Assembly: GCF_901709675.1 (NCBI RefSeq) | Contig: NC_051101.1 | Location: 8,326,501 to 8,390,500 of the forward strand | Direction of reading: 5' to 3' | Origin: Syngnathus acus | Lineage: Eukaryota > Chordata > Actinopteri > Syngnathiformes > Syngnathidae | Length of the DNA: 64,000 nt | In this document: piece by piece, positions 47,039 to 61,894 of the stretch | Position numbering within the stretch: position 1 is the stretch's first letter | Layout: each line of letters opens with the position of its first letter | The notes under the pieces: generated by a model | Told to the model about the DNA's origin: nothing | What the model saw: the letters and a program-made list of their open reading frames with translations, nothing else | The model's database searches: none | Translations under genes and position numbers: made by a program

Positions 47039-49700
47039 GAAACTCAGCGGTGAGCCTGGTAAACGAGATGAAGAGAGAACCATGCTAAGTGCTACCCTTC
47101 ATAATTGGAGTGGGCCAACTCTGGTGGCTTGAACCCTTTAAGACGCATGCATTATTTACATAATGTGTGTGGCAGTGTAAGCTTGTGTCTGTGAGACACA
47201 CTCTATCACACCTCCTTTGATGAGGGAATACATTCTATCACTTGTATTCATGTGGAAACAAGGTCTGAGCATCCGTGTGTCCATGCACATCACAGACACA
47301 CGATAAGACAGAGCCAAGGCCAAATTGAAATTCTGTAATAACTTTTTGTTCATTAAATAGGACAAAATAGGTAATAACTCTGGGAGAGGTTATGGTAATT
47401 GTAAATATGTCAGTTCTTAGATGCTATTTTTAACATGTGGTTGTGCAAACAGAAGTAAATAAGAACTTTGTTGCTAATATTAATGAGCAAAAAAGTGGAG
47501 TGTGGAGATGAACCTACACTTGTACAGTGTTACGGATGGTCTTGCATGTGTGAGGATGAGTGTGGTCAGACTTGCAATGCTGTTTGTTTATGTGTGTGTG
47601 TTCTAAGGAGTTTTGCACCTGTATTTCTGCGAGACTGCCTCAGTTCTTCATGTTTCTCTTGATTCTCCCAAATCAGCCTTTTAAGTTTGTTTTAAATCAC
47701 AGATTTACGTGACGCACACAACCACACACACGCAACTGCACACACTAATATACACAAGTGTTTATCTTTTCAACCAAATAAAAAATAAATTGACTAGTAT
47801 ATGTTGCATATTAATATTAATTATGTTTAATTATTATTAACATTAATACATAGCTACTAATAAAATGACAACACACCAATAATTCACATCCTCCACCCAC
47901 CCTGATGGGCAGCCCCACCCATGTGCAGCTGAAAGAATAAACATAGCTGCAAGGAAAATACGGTATAAAGTTAGAGTGCAATTGACTCTTATTGAGGGTA
48001 TATTTGCTTAAGTTGAAGCGAAAGCCCCGGGCTCCTCTCTGCCTACTCAACAGGTTATTACCACTGTGACCAAATAAGATTAGCAGGTTATATTTTCTCA
48101 GGTCTCTGCCTCTAAACAGTAAACCTGGCTGTGTATATAATTAGATAGAGATTATAGCAAGGTCACTGCCAATGACCACGGCCAACTGAAATTTGTGTGG
48201 CTGGATGTGTGGATGTGTGCATTGGCTGTGGTTGGTGGTCGTTGGGCACTCTAATCTCTGTGTGATTGGCCCCGTGTGTTCATGTGTGTTTAGGATAACG
48301 AGGGTTATAAATATAGTAGAAAATGCAGTAAAATGGAAACAAATGTGCAGTCAGCAAATGCGAAACAAAGAGATGATATTTTTAAGGAGTCGTTTTGATA
48401 AGAAAACGTTCAATATGTTGCTTCATAGTTGTATGCATCGAATCGAATTAATTGGAACTATGCCCCAATTGGCAGATGTTTGTAGTCAGTGTCAGGTGGT
48501 CAGACTGTTTTTCTCCATTGATATCCTGTTTATTCAGTCTGTAAAGGAATAATCACTTCTGTAAATGGAAATGGGCTTAGCAGGATTTATAGGTCACTAG
48601 GTCGGTTTTTTGTTGTTGTTGTAGTTGTTGTTGCCTTTATTTTATTTGTTTGTTTTGGTGCGGAATTTTAAAATTGTGTTGTGTCTGCGTAAACATACCT
48701 CTGGAATTATGGCCCAAAAGTGAAAAATTGATTTCATCAAACGAAAAGAAAATTCCCTTAAACTTAAAAGGCAAAGATGTGTCTTGGAACCTACGTTGAA
48801 TTTAATAATTCTCATAAATTCCAAAAATTTAGGTGGGATCCAATTTACCTTCATTAAAGCTTAAGTATTTGTCTCCAGTGGTCTTTCTCTTTCACCGTCT
48901 ATTGCAGCTTCTTTAGTAAGAAGCAATGTGGAACATTAGAAACTGTAGACATTCAATGGGATGACAGTCTTCTCCTACTCTCATTTGCCATCTGCCTCCC
49001 ATCTCTCCATGTTGCTTGAAAGTTACTAAATAATGGAAGAATTATGGGTATTTTATTCTGCCATTTTTCACGCACAGTTTCACACAATTTTACTCTCAGA
49101 GGGCTTTCCTAAATGACTGAAAAAAATCTTCCTCATGGTTTCCCGTCACATAGCCTAAAAGATGCCTCACAGCTGCCCACTTTTGTGCTTCACAATTAGT
49201 TTTCATTGAATGCTATTGATCTTTACCGCCTTTCAAATGACACACACAAAAAGTCTACACCAAACCACCAAGATGTTACTAGTCATTAGGAGCCTGCACT
49301 CTTTGTGTTTTCTCCAGTACTAATTATGTCTGGCTGCTGGTGTTAGCTATCCTCAGTGGATGAAAGGGGGGAAAGAAAACTCCACAAGGGACAAAAAATA
49401 GAATCACTACATGCACCAGTGGAGATCTGGGGTCCTGTCACGTTTGTGCATGTGTGTGTATGTGAGGGAGTGTCTGAACGCATGGCTATCCTGCCACCGT
49501 GAAGCCTATGGAGAATAGACCTAATAAAATAAATATGATTCGGATAAGGAAAAAGTAGAAAGTGTTTGTCCCCTGGCACGTCTCCTTCAGAGTGTGTAAT
49601 CTATTGTGTTCTCCATGGCCTGGAATTTCCCCTGCTTTGGTAAAAAAACGCTGCATCAATGTCTTGTATTGTATTTATTTCAAAATAAATCCAGACTTTC

Positions 49701-49797
49701 ATCAATCCATTTTCTATCATGTTTATCCTCACTGAGCTAGAGCCCCTCAGCTGACTTTGGGCGAGAGGCTTTTTACACCCTGGACTGGTCGCCACAC
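49701..49797 (-). mobile_element. 3' tail fragment of the SINE-like / LINE-tail repeat
   Basis: The + strand reads CAATCCATTTTCTATCATG, TTATCCTCACTGAGC, CAGCTGACTTTGGGCGAGAG and CACCCTGGACTGGTCGCC, which is the reverse complement of the last ~95 bp of the family. It breaks off at 49797, where unrelated sequence begins. Confidence 0.7.
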
Positions 49798-51620
49798 AAA
49801 TTTGTTTTTTCAAGGTTAAAAAAAAAAAAAACCTGGAATGCAAATACCTTGGTATTCGCATAACAGCAGTTCTCCTCCCTTTGTTCATCAAGTGAAACTA
49901 TTGCACATTGTGTGCAATCTATGTTTGAACTGCTTCCTCTTCTATATTTACATGTCGTCTAAACAAGAGTGCCATGCATATGTACAAAACAGATTTGGCT
50001 GGCGTCTCTGAGTTCAATCATTCTACCCTTTCTGCGGTATGGCAGCTGTTCAATGAGACTTCAGTCAGTGATAGGACAAGCAGGATCCTCTTTCAAACCC
50101 TGGTACTATAGCATGTAGCTAATATTGCAGCGATATAAACAGAACTTTGAATTTTGTGATGAAAACCATTTGTATTCATTGACTGCTTGAAATCAGGAGC
50201 TGGGGGACGACACCACGTTCCTCCACTCTGGGTATGGTTTGTTAGGCCTTTCTTTTGGCTATTTCGGTCAGTGCTTGTTTGTGATTTGCTGCGTTTGTGG
50301 TTTTGCTGCCTGATGTTGAAGATTATTTCATTTATTTAGCTTAAGAAATTCTCACGTTTCACCAAAGACAACATACAGGTGAAGACAACTACAGTGGATG
50401 ATCACAACATCAACAAAAGTCAAGGCTGAGGAGAACGTAAGCATATCAATGTCAACATTTACTTTCAAGCGATACCTTCATGAATTAAATTAGATTCCTC
50501 TTTTTCTATTTACAGCATCAAAAGGCAGATTAACAGACCAGGATTCTACCTTTGGCCACAATGTAGCAGAGGATTGGAGCTAGGTATGTCACTTGAAATT
50601 CAAAAGGAAAACTCTTCCGTAGTGGACATAGAAGTTTCGCATCCAACTGGAACTCGTTCTATAGGTTTTTGTAAAACAAATTACCCCTTAAGTGTGACTT
50701 TTATTATCGTTTTTCTTCTCCATGATTAATGTTTTGACTGGTATAATTTATAATCTGGAGCAAGTTATAGTTCAAAAGTTATGGTAATTATGGTCAAATG
50801 TATCCTCTGTATTTGAATATGCGTGCATGATTCAAATAAGATCAGTAAAAATTAATCATACATGAGTTTAGTCTCAATAGTTTTGTCCAATGTCTTTCCA
50901 GTCAAATGTCTTTTCCGTTATTCACATCCGTAAAACCAAACGAAGTGAATCATTAATGGGGAAGTTTTCATCATGTCGAAGAACTAGTTTTGAATTGTGA
51001 AATGAAATTCATAATTTTCCTTTACCAATAATGCTAACTATATTATTGAATATAATAATTACTTCAGCAGAGAGATGGTCTTCCAACTGCTCCCACCTTT
51101 AAACAAGCATTAGACTGTGGTTCAGTGTCTTTTTCAAATCCATTCAAAGTTAAAAACGGTTAATTATTGATTTCTTTTCTACCACAAAATCAGAGAGCAA
51201 TACGACAGTATAAAAAAAATATATATCCTCCTGAAATTGCCATGCTCTTTCTTTCGTTTTAACAAAAACTTTGAATTTAGCTTCATATTAGTAAAGGTTA
51301 GCATTTACCTTCACTTTCCTTTGACATTAATTAGATCTGCTTGTTTGACAGGTCCGCAGATGTGTCTGGGGTTTAATATCATATAAGGTCTGATACATCA
51401 AATTAAAAACAGACAGACGGACTCAAGATAATATTTTTCTACCTTATCAAAGTCAAAGAATTAATTATGATGAAGGCTATGACTCTTTGTTTCATTCTTC
51501 CATTGTGTGCAGGCTCGCCTGATTGCTTGTCACTGAGCACAAGATGTTGCTATGATAATTACGCACCAAAATCACTCCAAAAACCTCCACTTTGTGAAAG
51601 GGATCACACAGTATGACATG

Positions 51621-51658
51621 CCAACTTACCTTTAAGGACTTTTAACAAGGTAAGTTGG
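51621..51658. other. perfect 12-bp inverted repeat (hairpin)
   Basis: CCAACTTACCTT (51621-51632) and AAGGTAAGTTGG (51647-51658) form a perfect 12-bp stem with a 14-nt loop. The right arm contains a GGTAAGT splice-donor consensus on the + strand and, by symmetry, the left arm has one on the minus strand. Confidence 0.7.
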
Positions 51659-54600
51659 AAGTAGCCTATGCAATGTACTGACTGTATTTTGTCCTCCGCC
51701 CATTTTATCTTTCATATCCCATGAATCCTTATTTTTGATTCAGTAACTTAAGGACAAAAGATTGTGTGCCATTCTGCTGCCATTGTCATCTACCATGTCT
51801 GGGTTTGTGTGCGTGTATGTATGAGCAACCGTGCAGGCAGGAAGTTTGACACTCAGTGAAACAGATAATTAACCATTTACACCGACATGGATTTATATTT
51901 ATTTTAAAAAATGGAATGGGTAGAGACCACGCTGGCTCTGTGTTTGTCAGTTGATGGAAACGAGCCTTCAGGGGAGAGTGTGTACGTTTGTGGTGGTGGT
52001 GGGGGTCTGGTCTAGACCCCAGAACAAGCCAACAGAGCCTGAATATTTGGCACATGCAGTTCAAGTGTTAAATGTGTGAATGGTTGTCAGTGTGTGCTGA
52101 GGTGTGTTGAACTTATTTAGCATGTCATGTGGACACTTGGACACTTGCGTGCTGCCTTGTAGGAGCAACATAAATGCAAACACATTTTGAATATTTTTGT
52201 CCAACTGAATGCAAACACTTCAGTTTCTTGCATGAATCTGACTTAGCATTTCAGATATTTTGCTCACATGAGCATCCAAATGAGTACACTTACAAGATCA
52301 TAAATGCATTGGATTCTATAGTTATTATTCCCCATAATATATTGTAGCCTAGTTGAGTAGTTTTATAACTTTCATCAAGGAGCCATAAATAAATGTGAAA
52401 AGTATTAGCCTGGAGCTAGACATCTTGCTGGCACAATTTTAAGTCTTACGATTCCTTCAGGGCATAACATTTTTTGCAAAGGCATAAGGTGTGGTTTCAG
52501 TTAACCAACGTTCTTTTCCAAAGCAATAAATCATAATTTCTTTTCATCACCTTTAGTTAAATTTTTGATTCTTGGGTCTTTTTTTGTTCGTTTTTTTAAC
52601 GTTGCTCTGCATGCTAAATTAAAAGAAATTGTCAAATTAACAAAGTGCGTGTATCACTGTTACAGTCTGTAAATGCGTTTTGAAGTGCAATACTTCCTTT
52701 AATACAGTACATTTTTAAAATGTATATTTTGTGGTCTAAGAAGAGAACTTTACTCGAGTTCCTATGATGTATAGACAATGACTGGACTTTGTTTCATTTT
52801 TCCATGCTGAAACCTTGTCCAGGGAATCATAAAGTGTTTACAAAGTGTTTGTGGTAAGTTTGAGGTTACACTTTGTTGTAACCTCAGAGCCCCATTCACT
52901 GTTAGAATTTCAACTGCCAGAATCTCAAAGCTGCCTGAGGAAAACGAAATGAACCACAAGGGTTCAAGAGCTCAAACTAAAGTTTTAGTATGTATGACCA
53001 ATGTATTAACTGTATGCTTTTGTGCCGCAATGCCACAATGACAAATTACGTTGAGATAGTTTGAAGGTGGAAAACCTGCTGATATGATAATAGTAAATGA
53101 AGAGAGTACTGTTGTGTGATGCATTTAATAGCAACGCAAACAACATTTTCTTACAGTGACAATAGCTCAAGATAGGATAACACTGAAACTGGCTATTTAA
53201 AGCAGTCTGTAAAGCAACAGTGACCTCTATGGTGTGAAAAGAGAACTAAAAAAGCTCATGGGCTGGGCAAACCATCATAGATATTAAAGTTAAAATAAAG
53301 CTCTATATATGTGATAGAAATGCAGGTTGTAAGTGAAAGGTTTGTTTATGTATATTTCTTTGTACATAATTACAAAACTAGAAATTAAAAACATGCATGC
53401 CAATTTATACAACACAAAATACAATACAACATAGTAGGGACAACATATTTGTGTCTGTGTTACATTGTTCGTATTTCTTGTACCTTTTACAGGGTTATTC
53501 TTTTGTCCACTGCACACATCACATCACAGCTCTAATGTTGTAAAACTGAGGTTGGGCAAATACTGTACTCGTCTTGATGGCAACAAGCTTGTCGCTGTGC
53601 TGCTGTCACCTTTTATCTTATAAACCTGGAAATAATGTTTAAAATTCAGAAGAAATATGAGGCAAAAGGAAGGGGAAAATAGTTGGCTCTGGTGGCATCC
53701 CAATGCATTGTCACTTATCTTGAGTGGCTCCTTCCTTGGGTAAGAAGACTTCTTTGGTTTGACACTTCTTCACTTGCTGGCTGCTTCTACAGATTGATCC
53801 CATGGCTGGTTTGAGAGTGGCCAATCCTAGGATTGTCTTGACCTTTGGTAAATTCCACCCTCTTCTTCAAACTGTCAGACAAATGTGATTTTCTAAAAAA
53901 AAAAAATTCCAACTTTCCTCTTCATCATCTTCTTGAGCTTCTCAAACATTTCTGGCTTCTTCGTCCACCTTTTGAGCATCTAGTTTGCGTTGTACATTGT
54001 TTTTAATTAATATCTACGATTAATATCTACAGTATTTATATCCACTGACTTACTATGATCTGTGAGATGCCTAAAATTTTTCAAATTAGCTTTGAAAACA
54101 GTCCCCACTTACACCAAGATACAGTACTGTGTGGGGGTTGATTGGGCATCGTAAATACATATAAATTATATTTTAATCCTATATCAACTGGAAAAAAAAG
54201 ATTGTCTTATTACACACCATTTCATTTTCGGGTATTTGCACAATATAAAATTGTGTAAAATTCATTTGATTAATTGGATAGCGCAACATTTACGATGAAA
54301 TGATCCACATCTGTCAGTCATCTTTATGAGTGTGTTGGAGAGTGAGTCAGTCTGTCTATCTGTCACCACCGATACCGGCAGTTTGCTGAGAGGAAACATC
54401 CAGATAGTTCTGCTTGAGCGTGCAGCATCTTGACCAAAGACTGTCTCACTCCCCACGTGGCCTCCTCAAACTGTGGTACGTGTATGTGTGTTTAGGTGTG
54501 TAGAAGTCAAGCCAAGAAAGAAAAATGTGTGGCCAGTTGGACAGGGATTTTGGAATCTGTTTCACCCTCAGGTGATTGTCAAGCTGTCAGAGAATGTTCG

Positions 54601-56214
54601 TTCCACCTTAAAATGTTCCTTGCCATGTTTATATTTGCAGTTATTTTCCCCTTTGAGTGTTAACATCTTGTTGACAAGAGTATACACACAGAGAGGCTGG
54701 ACAAGTAAATAAGTCACACACTTCTCATCTGCAGAGTGTCTTGATGCGGGGTCATACTAGTATAAGCAATAAATACATGACGGGAACATATGCTTTTGTT
54801 TATGTAATACAATGTCACCATTGATCTGGATAGCCTGTTTGATGTAATATCAACTCAAACAAATACTTCTTTCACTATTCTACAGCCACCCTTGTTTCAT
54901 CTTCCACTTCCAAGAAGTAAATAAGAAGTTACACAAAGTTATGGAATTTGGCTTAACTCAGACTTTCATTGTGATTCTGTTAAGTGTCTGCAAGCCTAAA
55001 TGAATCATAGTGATTCCGTTATCCATTATCATATGTTGTCATATGTGCAACATAGCGAGAAACTGCATGCAGTCACCCTTTAATCCACAAAATCAAATCC
55101 AACACCCAACATTGTTTTCAAAGTATTTTACCCATCCGTGGTGTGTGTCACCATGGATTATAATGAGCCACTATGGTATTGTTTGTCACCTCTCCCTGGG
55201 TGAGGTGACTGGGTGTGAGACTGCAAATCATTGCCCTGCAGACAAAGTGACAGTGGACCTTTGTCTATAGAAACACCTGATTACCCATCACGCAAATGCA
55301 ACATATGAGAGCTTTCATCAGACAAAAGACATGAATGAATATCACATTTTTGGCATGAAAAATTCACAAAGAGTTTTGGGATGAACAACCGTCCAAATGG
55401 ATCTATATTTCATGATCCAGGATTATAATGAATGAACGCTTGTGAGATTAGTTTACTTCGAGCGCACGATCAAAGAGGAACTATAATGGCAGCAAGCAAT
55501 TGAACAGCCTTGTGTGAACCAAAGTTTTTTTGTTTGTTTTTGTTTTGTTTTTCAATTTTCAAATCCTTCCCTGAGAATCGCTGGGGGAACCAATCAGCCT
55601 GACACAGTCCATTGTTGCTCTTTGGGGGAATACATACAAAAAGCTAATATGGCTGTTGTTTCTGGCTCAGTGCAACACTTCCCAGAAGATAAGTGATCAG
55701 AGATCGAGACAACAGGATGCCAGAGAGATATCAGAGAGAATATGAGGATTTACATCTGAACTCGTCATATAACCAGTGCCATTTACAATGGAGCTCAGAT
55801 GGGTCCACAAGGACGTGAGCAAAATTGTGAGGGTAGAATGGATTTGGAGCGCCAGATCACTCTCCTGTCATTGTACGTACAATGTGCAACAACTATGGCA
55901 ACTTTAATGGAAATGGTCATATCGACAATTTTACACAAAGGACCAAAAGCGTAGAATTAAGCGTCCAAACCTCTGTCTCGGATGCAAACAAATATCTGGC
56001 AAGCAATCCCACATCAGCACACATACACAAACTTGCATAAACACAGAAGCAAGCACATCCAAGCGATCACAGTGCATGGAGGGATTATTTCCCCCCTCAA
56101 CCAGATTAGACAAAATCAAATCGTTTCACTTCTCCGATGCCAGTTGTTGCTGTCTAATGCCGGCTTTTCAAACAACACAAGGTTTATTGTGGGCAGCGCT
56201 ACAAAGCTACAGTA

Positions 56215-56450
56215 ACACTTCTGATATTCAGCAGGCGTAGCAGGCCACTTACACTGGCTGCGGCAAAGCTGTTTATGTCTCTTATTCAGCACTTACACAG
56301 GCCAGTGTGTAAACACAACCGTATCTTTTTAATTGTGCTGTTTCGAGTCTCTCTCCTCTGTTGCATTAGGATGCAGACCACTTTCCATTGCCACACCAGG
56401 CTGGCAGATTAGGAGGCCTTGCTGTAAGAAAATGCTGGGGTGGCTCAGTT
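56215..56450. promoter_or_regulatory. candidate conserved non-coding element
   Basis: A repeat-free balanced block with CACTTACACTGGCTGCGGC, a second partly similar CACTTACACAGGCCAGTGTG 60 bp on, TTTTTAATTGTGCTG and CAGATTAGGAGGCC. Confidence 0.3.
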
Positions 56451-56775
56451 TGAGTTGTCACTGAATCAGCTTAAACTTTACTCTGCGAGCATGGCAAGAA
56501 GCGATAACAACCGCACGCTTGTTTGTGGTGTGGAGATGCTGCAGCAGAGGCGCCAGGGTGAAGGCGTGCGCGGGCATGTTTGTGTCTGTCCAGCAGATGT
56601 TCTTGCTTGTTGTCCTTTTATTTGTTAGAAAGCCAGCGATAAGGAGAAACTGTGAGAGCGCAAGAGTGAGACACATGTACTGTGGAAGAATGTGAGACGT
56701 GTGAGGGATGCTTGTACACTGTGGACACACGACTGCTCATCATATTTCCAACATTGATAGGCAGTGAAATAATTG

Positions 56776-57122
56776 GGGATGTTCCATATCACTTATTTTT
56801 TCAGACCGAAAGCAGTACAAATACGCAATACTTGAGTAGTCACCAATACCGATACAAAGAACTGATACAACGAGTAACCTACTTTTGATACATAACCCCC
56901 ATGACAATTTTATAATAATTTTAAAGAAAGTCTTAATACCCCAAATAGCTTCCTTAAAAATGCATGAAATTAATGGCAAAATTCAGTTCTTTTAATTTAT
57001 AGTTCCAAATTGTAAGACAGATGCAAGCCCAAGCCAATACTGGTATTGGCCGCCTTTGTGAGTACAGATATCATAAAATATCGGCACCCATACGATACCT
57101 GGTATCGGTACTCACCCATCCC
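56776..57122. mobile_element. non-autonomous element with GGGATG/CATCCC ends and GATACC-rich interior
   Basis: The ends are short inverted repeats, GGGATG (56776-56781) and CATCCC (57117-57122). The interior carries repeated CCGATAC/GGTATCGG-type motifs near both ends and a hairpin GCCAATAC-TG-GTATTGGC at 57033-57050. The layout resembles hAT-like non-autonomous elements in fishes. No clear 8-bp target duplication was found, so the class is uncertain. Confidence 0.5.
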
Positions 57123-59191
57123 TTGAACAAATTTATCAATGCTGCTGTACAGGAACAGTAAGAATCTTCAAGAAAAAGTCATGCAGTCAAAATAACCAAA
57201 TATTGGTTCCTCCCTGGGATTACAACTGTCATAGCCTAATTATCTCATGGAAATCATGAAACCTGAAAATGTATACAAGTGAGATTTGTTGTTATATTGC
57301 GATGCTGTTCTCTCTAAAATGATCAATTGGAATTAAATTGTTTTGGACACGTCACTTTTTGAGTATCAACCATTGTATTTAATATATGGGCCAAGGATAT
57401 AATCGTGCTGGTTGATATGAGGCATGCGCATTAACCTTTTCAGTGGAGAAGAGAAAAGAAAGTCTCCCACTGTCACCTCTGGCATTCAAGAGAGAAGGAG
57501 GAAAGGCGAAAAGGGGGTGGGGAGGAATGGAATGAACCTCATGAATATTGTAATGACAATGATTTTACCTCACAACATTGTGTGTGTGTATATATATATA
57601 TATTAAACTGTTGGTAAAAAATATAACTGGGGCCGGGCCAAACCCTCATAAGTCACATATACGTACGTATTGTCAAAAATGTACTGTTCACTCCACAAGT
57701 GTGGGTGCAATTCTTTGCAAATTATTGACCAAGTATGGAAAATGGCTTGCTCTCTTTAACGATGCAATGCTAATTTTTCCATTTTGGGGAGCTACGGTAA
57801 AGTGTCAGTTTTTGAGGTACAAGGTTTTTGACCTGATGCCAACTATCTGATTTGTCTTATTCTTATTAACGGTCTGCTGTTGAGTCTTGAAAAAATCATC
57901 ACTCATTTCAAAAAGAAAAGAAAATGTTTTTTTGGGGTAGGGGGAGGTTCTGTTCCGCTCTACATGGTCATGCATTAAGGTGGATCTTTTTTTTCCAGAA
58001 CAGTTGCTCTGTACAACATTGCATTGGTGTTTTAAGACTCCTTCAGTCGTTGTGTGTTATTCTGATCTTGACTGGAAATGCTCATGAAACAAAAATGCAA
58101 GTGTGACAGTGATTTGGCTGTTTGTGGTCAAAAATGTTTGGAGGATAACGTGTGTTGAATTTCTTTTGATGCTACAAAATGATGGCGTAGATCTCTAACT
58201 GTCTCTGTGTCTCCATTTGAAACTTCTCATTGTCTCGATTTCTATAACAGTGACTGATATGCTCTTCACCAGAAAATCTGTTTTAAAATACATACTTCCT
58301 TTCAGAAAAAAATGAATTTCAATTACTATTTCCAAAGGCTGCACAAACACGTGGTTTCGGAAGAGCACTGAGGTGATGCCTATTAATTCTCTTATCCGAC
58401 AGCACTGTTGAAAAAGGTAGTTGTGAAACGACAAGCCCCTAAAAAAAGTGAACGAGCACACTTGAATGATTTCTACTACAGCTCCCCTCAACCATGCCTG
58501 TGGTTTTCAAAAGGAGGCGAATATTGTGAATTCTGTCTGTGGACTGATGTAGAGCTGAATGGACAGGCAGGTAATAGGAGGGCAATGCGGGGAGAGTGAG
58601 ACAGGCATGGGGCAATCATGAAAATGAATGCAAATGGAGTCAGGGTAGGTCTGGGAGCATGGAGAAGGGTGTCGTTAAGGAAAAAATAGGATCTCACCAA
58701 AGGGCACAGAAGGCCAAACGTATGAATGGGTGGATAAAATGCATCGCTTAAGTATTTTGAGTAACATTTTCAAAATATTCTCACAATATTCTATGTAGAA
58801 AATTGACTGAACAGTTAATCACCATATAATATTATGTCTTTCCCAACTACACGCGCATGTATACAAGCAAATGTATCTTTGAGCCTGCTTATGACAATTT
58901 AGATTATCTAAAGTAGTATATCTGTAATTCAACAATCTTTTGCTTTCCTCACCTTTATCTTATCATTCCTATAGTACGTTATACTTTATTCCCTTGGTTC
59001 AATAACCCAACCTTTTAACCCTCATCCTCCCTGGTTTCAACATCCACACAGATTTGATTCAGGGTTTTCTTTTCAGTCAACTGACAAGCACCTTAAAAAA
59101 AGGTCTTCTTAAAAAACATGACACTCCGTGACCTTTGTATCATCTCTTGGCCACAGAAGGTACTATAAATGAATGAGAATAGACATCACAA

Positions 59192-59357
<166 letters not shown>

Positions 59358-59614
59358 CATGTAATTTTAAGCACTTCATAAGGAACTACGCCTTATACAG
59401 ATCCTTAAATTCAATTTTTAATAACAATTGTTAATGGTCACAGAATTGTAAATTTAAATTAATCGCTATAAAGTGTAAACAAATAAAAAATCATGCATGG
59501 ATTTAAATTCAGATTGTGCCAACTCTAATAACGTTCCAGTTATGGACAGTTTTCCATGATTCCTGGAGAAGTGTTGAAAGATACACGCAGAATCCCTACC
59601 TCTTTCCCATTCAC

Positions 59615-60440
59615 TTATCAGCACCACAGGTTATTGGCCTTCCTGCAGCTTTGAACATCTCAGCTTGTGGTAGCAGATTAATAAAACAAGAAATTAATGC
59701 ATTTTGGATGAAATCATCTCAGTTGGGGGCCCGTTGCGCCTCATTAAAGCCTGTATTATTGATCACATTCAAAACCTCTGCAACCTTTGAAACCAAACTG
59801 TTAACCAGAATCCTGGCAGCCCCTCCTCCATAAAGAATGATAATTGCACAGAGGTAAAGGATTAATAGCTAATTGAGCATATTTTCAGACAAATCATCAT
59901 CATAGCTTGACACTAAAATGTATGCTTTTAATATGCATGGGCCGTGTCGCACACAGTTAGCATGGTAATATTATGTGCAGAATTTTAAAAGGTCACAGAG
60001 GATCAAAAAAGCTTTGAATGAATGGCTTCTGACAAGGTTATTAAAAATGATAATACTCCTAAGTATTTAGAAATGCTCTACCTATTGAGTGTAACTGCCT
60101 GATTTTAAAAAATGTCACAATGGCTTTATTATGGGATTAGCATTCATGACTTTTTTGAGAATACCATCAGTCTTTTAAAAAAAAAAAAAAAAAAGAAGAT
60201 TAATTAGAAGATTAAGAGGCAGCGATCTGTGTCTGTGTGATGCTTATTTGCAGTTGTTTGCCACTGCATCTTTTGTTGTCATTTCTTTGGTCACTACAGT
60301 GTTCTTTTTTTCCCTCCCAAGCAGCTTGCCATGAAAAATTAAAAAGATGCTAAGTGACTAATGCATTTTCTCCGTTGTGTGTTGAGACAATAAAAAATTA
60401 ACAATAGAAATAATTAATCTTGATTGGTGTCTGCAGTCAT
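59615..60440. promoter_or_regulatory. candidate cluster of conserved non-coding elements
   Basis: About 800 bp with GCAGATTAATAAAAC, GAAATTAATGC, TAATAGCTAATTGAGC, GCTTTTAATATGCATGGGCC, AGATTAATTAGAAGATTAAG and GAAATAATTAATCTTGATTGG. Short unique GC-bearing stretches lie between, and one A18 run (about 60177-60194) interrupts. It is like the landscape expected of Iroquois enhancers. Confidence 0.4.
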
Positions 60441-61894
60441 AAAAAACTTGTGTTGTGCTCTTATTAGTTATTTATATTCCATGCAAATCCTCTCCTTCAC
60501 TTACATGCCAAATAATGTTGCTTCCATGTTATATAAATTCTGAAAGACTTCTGACTTATGTTCCAGCATGTTGTGATTACAATATGCCCTTGTGCACCTC
60601 GGAGTTGCTTAAAAAAAAAATATTTACTTGTGTTTTGAAGTTCTAACCCATTCATCTAATATGCATTTAACCAGAGGTAAACATGCGTTCCAAGTAGGAT
60701 TTCAATTTGTAACTATTAATTCTTACCTTTCTCCCTGGCATGGTTCATTGTCACACGACTGTAAACATCACCACTTTTGTTTCGTTGCCTGCGACTTGGC
60801 ATATTGCTCCAAGCACTGCAAGACTTAGTTTTAACTGTCATTTACTCTAATGCGGCATCAGGTTCTCCTTGTTTACATGATGTTAGCCTGACTGCTACCA
60901 TTGTGGTTATGTTAAATGTTTGCTCAAGTGGCTTAACAAATAGATTTGTTGTTACAAAAAATACTTGCTATAAATTTGTGTAGCCTGCAAGCCAATTTTA
61001 TTTAATGACAAAATTGACTGGAATGAAGTGGACTGAATTTTCTTGCACTCTTTGTAATGCTTGAAATACATAAACATATGATCTTAGTAAATTATGCAGT
61101 GACAATAGCATGTGTGGAAACAAAGAAGTTATCGGAAAACAATGTGCAATGTATAACTCTAATTGTATGTTTGATTGGTGTCTGTTATACATTTTACATT
61201 TCTCAAAGTATACCAAGATGCCCTTCACTGTGCCTGGAAGTAGACCTGCTTTTTTTTACCCCAGTCAATTATATGATCTACTGTTTTTCACCAAATTTGC
61301 AGATGCGCTAGTGGGCGAGGCAGAAATGCATCTCCCAAATTCACAAACATGCTGAACTAAACCATTGCCCCTGCATGAAAATGACATGTGCCTGCTTTAA
61401 CGCCAAACGCCAACTACTTTCTGTCACCAAATTGGCAAATACATTGGGGGCAAGGCTGCTTCATGCACTGGCACGCCCAGATTTGCTAACAATTAGCAAC
61501 ATGGCCCCAAACACTCCAGACCTGCACTGGCACGGAAATGATGTTATGCCCATTTTTACACTGAGCGCACAGTCTACCAAAATATGCACACAAACACACA
61601 CACATGCACACCCACACACACTCACGATAGCTGTTGTTATCCCCATATGGTATCTAACTGAAAGAGTGAATCCATCCTGACAACAAATGGAATATATGAA
61701 GACAAAGAATATGTTCCCTTTCACGCTGCCGTATTACTAATGGATAGACTGTTGGGTAGCAAAGCATAAATACTTTAACCACGTCACCACCATTTGTAAC
61801 TTTGTGGCCCAAACAGATTCAAACAGGCACATATGAAATATGAATTGGCATTTTATAATGGTCCCTTTGTCTGTTTGTGTGTGAGAGAGTGAGC

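Noticed and set aside
53570-54010. Possible decayed processed pseudogene on the minus strand (Lys/Glu-rich broken frames)
   Set aside because: Frames are interrupted and I could not match them to any protein. A translated search would be needed to revive this idea.
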